Below, piece after piece: positions 6,829 through 8,601 of a DNA stretch of 8,601 nucleotides (positions are counted from its first letter, which is position 1; each line of letters begins with the position of its first letter). The translations under genes and the position numbers were made by a program. The stretch covers positions 1-8,601 of the forward strand of contig CAYMZR010000089.1 in assembly GCA_964394975.1 (NCBI GenBank), in the 5' to 3' direction. A model generated the notes under the pieces. It was not told the DNA's origin. It saw only the letters and a list, made by a program, of their open reading frames with translations, and did not search any database. This stretch comes from UBA11996 sp964394975 (GTDB lineage Bacteria; Chloroflexota; Dehalococcoidia; Lucifugimonadales; UBA826).

Positions 6829-8292
6829 ATGGGATTGTCAGACCTCACATCTATTACTGCATCGGAAGCCCGTCGCCTTCTGGATAATAAAGAAATTTCC
6901 TCCGTTGAACTCACGAGAGATCATCTTGAAAGAATCAATAACCTAGAAGAAGATATTGATGCATATGTAACTGTTACAGAGTCTAAAGCCTTAGAAGACG
7001 CCAAACTAGCAGATGAGAGGATTGCCGCTGGAACACAAGCAAATCTAACTGGCATTCCAATGCAATTAAAAGACAATATTTGCTATTCGGGTATTCCTAC
7101 GACTTGTTCTTCTAAAATGCTGGAAAATTTTATTCCTCCATTTGATGCATCTGTTTCTTCGATAATGAAGGAGGAGAATTCTGTTTTACTGGGCAAAGGA
7201 AATCTTGATGAATTTGCAATGGGATCTTCCACAGAAAATTCGGCCTTGAAATCCACAAAAAATCCCTGGGATACCAGTCGGGTCCCCGGTGGTAGTAGTG
7301 GAGGGCCAGCAGCAGCAGTTGCGGCTTCAGAATGCGTGTTCTCACTAGGTTCAGATACAGGGGGTAGCATCAGACAGCCAGCATCTTTATGTGGAGTGGT
7401 TGGAATGAAGCCTACCTACGGCTTGGTGAGTAGGTTTGGATTAGTGGCCTTTGCGAGTTCCTTGGATCAAATTGGCCCATTGACAAAAAGTGTGGAAGAT
7501 AGCGCATTGGTACTGCAGTCAATAGCTGGATATGATTCTAGAGATTCTACTTCTTTGAATGTTGAAATACCTGACTATCGAGCTAATCTTTCTACTGATT
7601 TGAAAGGTTTTAGGATCGGAGTTCCCAAGGAATATTTTGTAGAAGGTATTAACCCTGGAGTGGAAAAATCAGTTCTCGACGCAATAGATGTTTTGAAAGA
7701 TTTAGGAGCAGAAGTCAAAGAGGTCTCGCTTCCTCACACGAAATATGCCCTTGCCGTGTATTACATAATTGCCCCTTCCGAGGCTTCGGCTAACCTTTCT
7801 AGATACGACGGGGTTAAATACGGGTTTTCAGAAAAGGATGCGGAGACCATGTGGGCGGGATTAGAAAATACCCGGTCTCACGGCTTCGGACCCGAGGTGA
7901 AAAGAAGGATTATGCTGGGAGCATATGCATTATCTGCTGGCTATTATGATGCTTTTTATCTGAAAGCTCAGAAAGTTAGGACTTTGATAAGACAGGAATT
8001 TGAAACGGTGTTTAAAGAGGTAGATGTTCTGGCAATGCCTACTTCGCCCACCACTGCATTCAGCATTGGCGATAAAATTGATGATCCACTCCAAATGTAC
8101 TTGAATGACATATTCACAATACCTGCAAACATAGCAGGCATTCCTGGAATATCTGTACCAGCTGGATTGATAGAAGGTTTGCCAGTAGGGCTTCAATTCA
8201 TGTCAGGGGCATTGCAGGAAGCTAATCTGTTTAAGGCTGCTTACGCTTATGAGCAAGCTACAGAATGGCATAAACAAGCTCCGTCTATTTAG
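6829..8292 (+). CDS. gatA: Aspartyl/glutamyl-tRNA amidotransferase subunit A
   Basis: Glutaminase subunit of GatCAB. It releases ammonia from glutamine and passes it to GatB, which amidates the mischarged tRNA. The protein has 487 aa, the usual length. The amidase-signature triad is complete: K81 in PMQLKDN, cis-Ser S156 in PGGSSGG and nucleophile S180 in SDTGGSIRQPA. The 24- and 75-residue spacings equal those of characterised GatA proteins. GLVSRFGLVAFASSLDQIGP, GNLDEFAMGSSTENSA and the C-terminal IPANIAGIPGISVPAGL are strongly GatA-specific rather than general amidase. One small oddity is P160 directly after GGSSGG, where Ser is usual. The ribosome site before ATG 6829 is weak (AGGA at 6811-6814, 14 nt away), so translation may rely on coupling to gatC. 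A start at TTG 6835 is a minor alternative. gatB does not follow, so it should lie elsewhere in the genome. Confidence 0.96.
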   Translation: MGLSDLTSITASEARRLLDNKEISSVELTRDHLERINNLEEDIDAYVTVTESKALEDAKLADERIAAGTQANLTGIPMQLKDNICYSGIPTTCSSKMLENFIPPFDASVSSIMKEENSVLLGKGNLDEFAMGSSTENSALKSTKNPWDTSRVPGGSSGGPAAAVAASECVFSLGSDTGGSIRQPASLCGVVGMKPTYGLVSRFGLVAFASSLDQIGPLTKSVEDSALVLQSIAGYDSRDSTSLNVEIPDYRANLSTDLKGFRIGVPKEYFVEGINPGVEKSVLDAIDVLKDLGAEVKEVSLPHTKYALAVYYIIAPSEASANLSRYDGVKYGFSEKDAETMWAGLENTRSHGFGPEVKRRIMLGAYALSAGYYDAFYLKAQKVRTLIRQEFETVFKEVDVLAMPTSPTTAFSIGDKIDDPLQMYLNDIFTIPANIAGIPGISVPAGLIEGLPVGLQFMSGALQEANLFKAAYAYEQATEWHKQAPSI

Positions 8293-8303
8293 GGTGATTC
8301 CTA

Positions 8304-8601
8304 ATGCAAGAGTCAGATGACATATCTATTGGAATCGTTGGTCTTGGAGAGTGGGAAGTGCCATCAGATCAAGTCGGAAGAGGGTTAATATTACAGACCA
8401 CCAGAGGACCAATAAATACTATTGTTCATCATGATCCTGAAAAGCCAGCCCACCGTGGGGTTATATGGGTTGGAGGAGCAAGAGGAGGACTTGATGGTCC
8501 TGCAGGAGGATTATATAAGGCTCTAGGCAAGGATTTGGCACCGGGAATTACTTCGTTAAGGATAGATTACCGAGATGCTGGTGAGCTAACAGAATGTGTC
8601 A
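8304..8601 (+). CDS. Alpha/beta hydrolase-like protein, 3'-truncated by window edge
   Basis: The first 99 codons are in frame and open to the window end. The ATG at 8304 follows AGGGTGA at 8291-8297, which overlaps the gatA stop, so it is probably co-transcribed. After a variable N-terminal strand region (1-52) comes a strand and glycine-rich turn, GVIWVGGARGGLDGPAGG (about 53-70), which looks like the oxyanion-hole region of alpha/beta hydrolases. A helix follows (LYKALGKDLA), then the strand TSLRIDYRDAG (about 83-93), which matches the usual beta-strand before the nucleophile helix. The Ser/Asp/His triad would lie beyond the window, so catalytic competence cannot be checked. The family includes esterases, dienelactone hydrolases and peptidases. 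The fold call is a pattern match on partial sequence; the substrate is unknown. No signal peptide is visible. Confidence 0.7.
   Translation, partial: MQESDDISIGIVGLGEWEVPSDQVGRGLILQTTRGPINTIVHHDPEKPAHRGVIWVGGARGGLDGPAGGLYKALGKDLAPGITSLRIDYRDAGELTECV

Noticed and set aside
1..8601. Defence system, mobile element, CRISPR or phage module
   Set aside because: No transposase, integrase, nuclease, toxin, reverse transcriptase or repeat array could be recognised on either strand; the gene content is metabolic and housekeeping.

Overview
This is a moderately AT-rich, tightly packed bacterial segment. Everything readable is on the + strand. It has seven complete genes, a transporter cut by the left edge and a hydrolase cut by the right edge. 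The gatC and gatA genes mark a bacterium that charges Gln-tRNA and/or Asn-tRNA by transamidation. The mix of catabolic families (DAO-type FAD oxidases, Gfo/Idh/MocA dehydrogenases, SMP-30 lactonases, HpcH/HpaI aldolases) and the protein style would suit an uncultivated free-living lineage such as marine Chloroflexota (SAR202-like). That placement is a guess from general familiarity, not something the sequence proves.

Layout: 1-1130 is an MFS transporter lacking its first residues. After an 88-nt gap come an HpcH/HpaI aldolase-family protein (1219-2046), an SMP-30/gluconolactonase-like protein (2059-2955) and an FAD-dependent DAO-family oxidoreductase (2988-4172, TTG start). A 71-nt gap follows, holding an AT-rich imperfect palindrome that contains TATAAT. 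Next are a Gfo/Idh/MocA-family oxidoreductase (4244-5293), a PLP-dependent fold-type I aminotransferase (5317-6510), gatC (6512-6811, TTG start), gatA (6829-8292) and the N-terminal part of an alpha/beta hydrolase (from 8304).

Working together: transporter, aldolase, lactonase and two oxidoreductases look like a catabolic cassette for a sugar acid or a similar polyhydroxy or amino compound. A plausible order is import, oxidation by the Gfo-type and/or FAD enzyme, lactone opening by the SMP-30 protein, and retro-aldol cleavage by the HpaI-type protein. No dehydratase or kinase is in the window, so the substrate cannot be named. The aminotransferase could add or remove an amino group in the same pathway. 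It runs almost directly into gatC, so housekeeping tRNA amidation genes seem to be transcribed together with it. gatB is not next to gatCA here.

No RNA gene, CRISPR array, insertion sequence or clear defence system was seen, and no gap between genes exceeds 300 bases. The most unusual points are family-deviant catalytic residues: the Gfo/Idh/MocA protein lacks the usual Lys and His, the aminotransferase has Asn where the PLP-pairing Asp is expected, and the aldolase has a divergent active-site loop.
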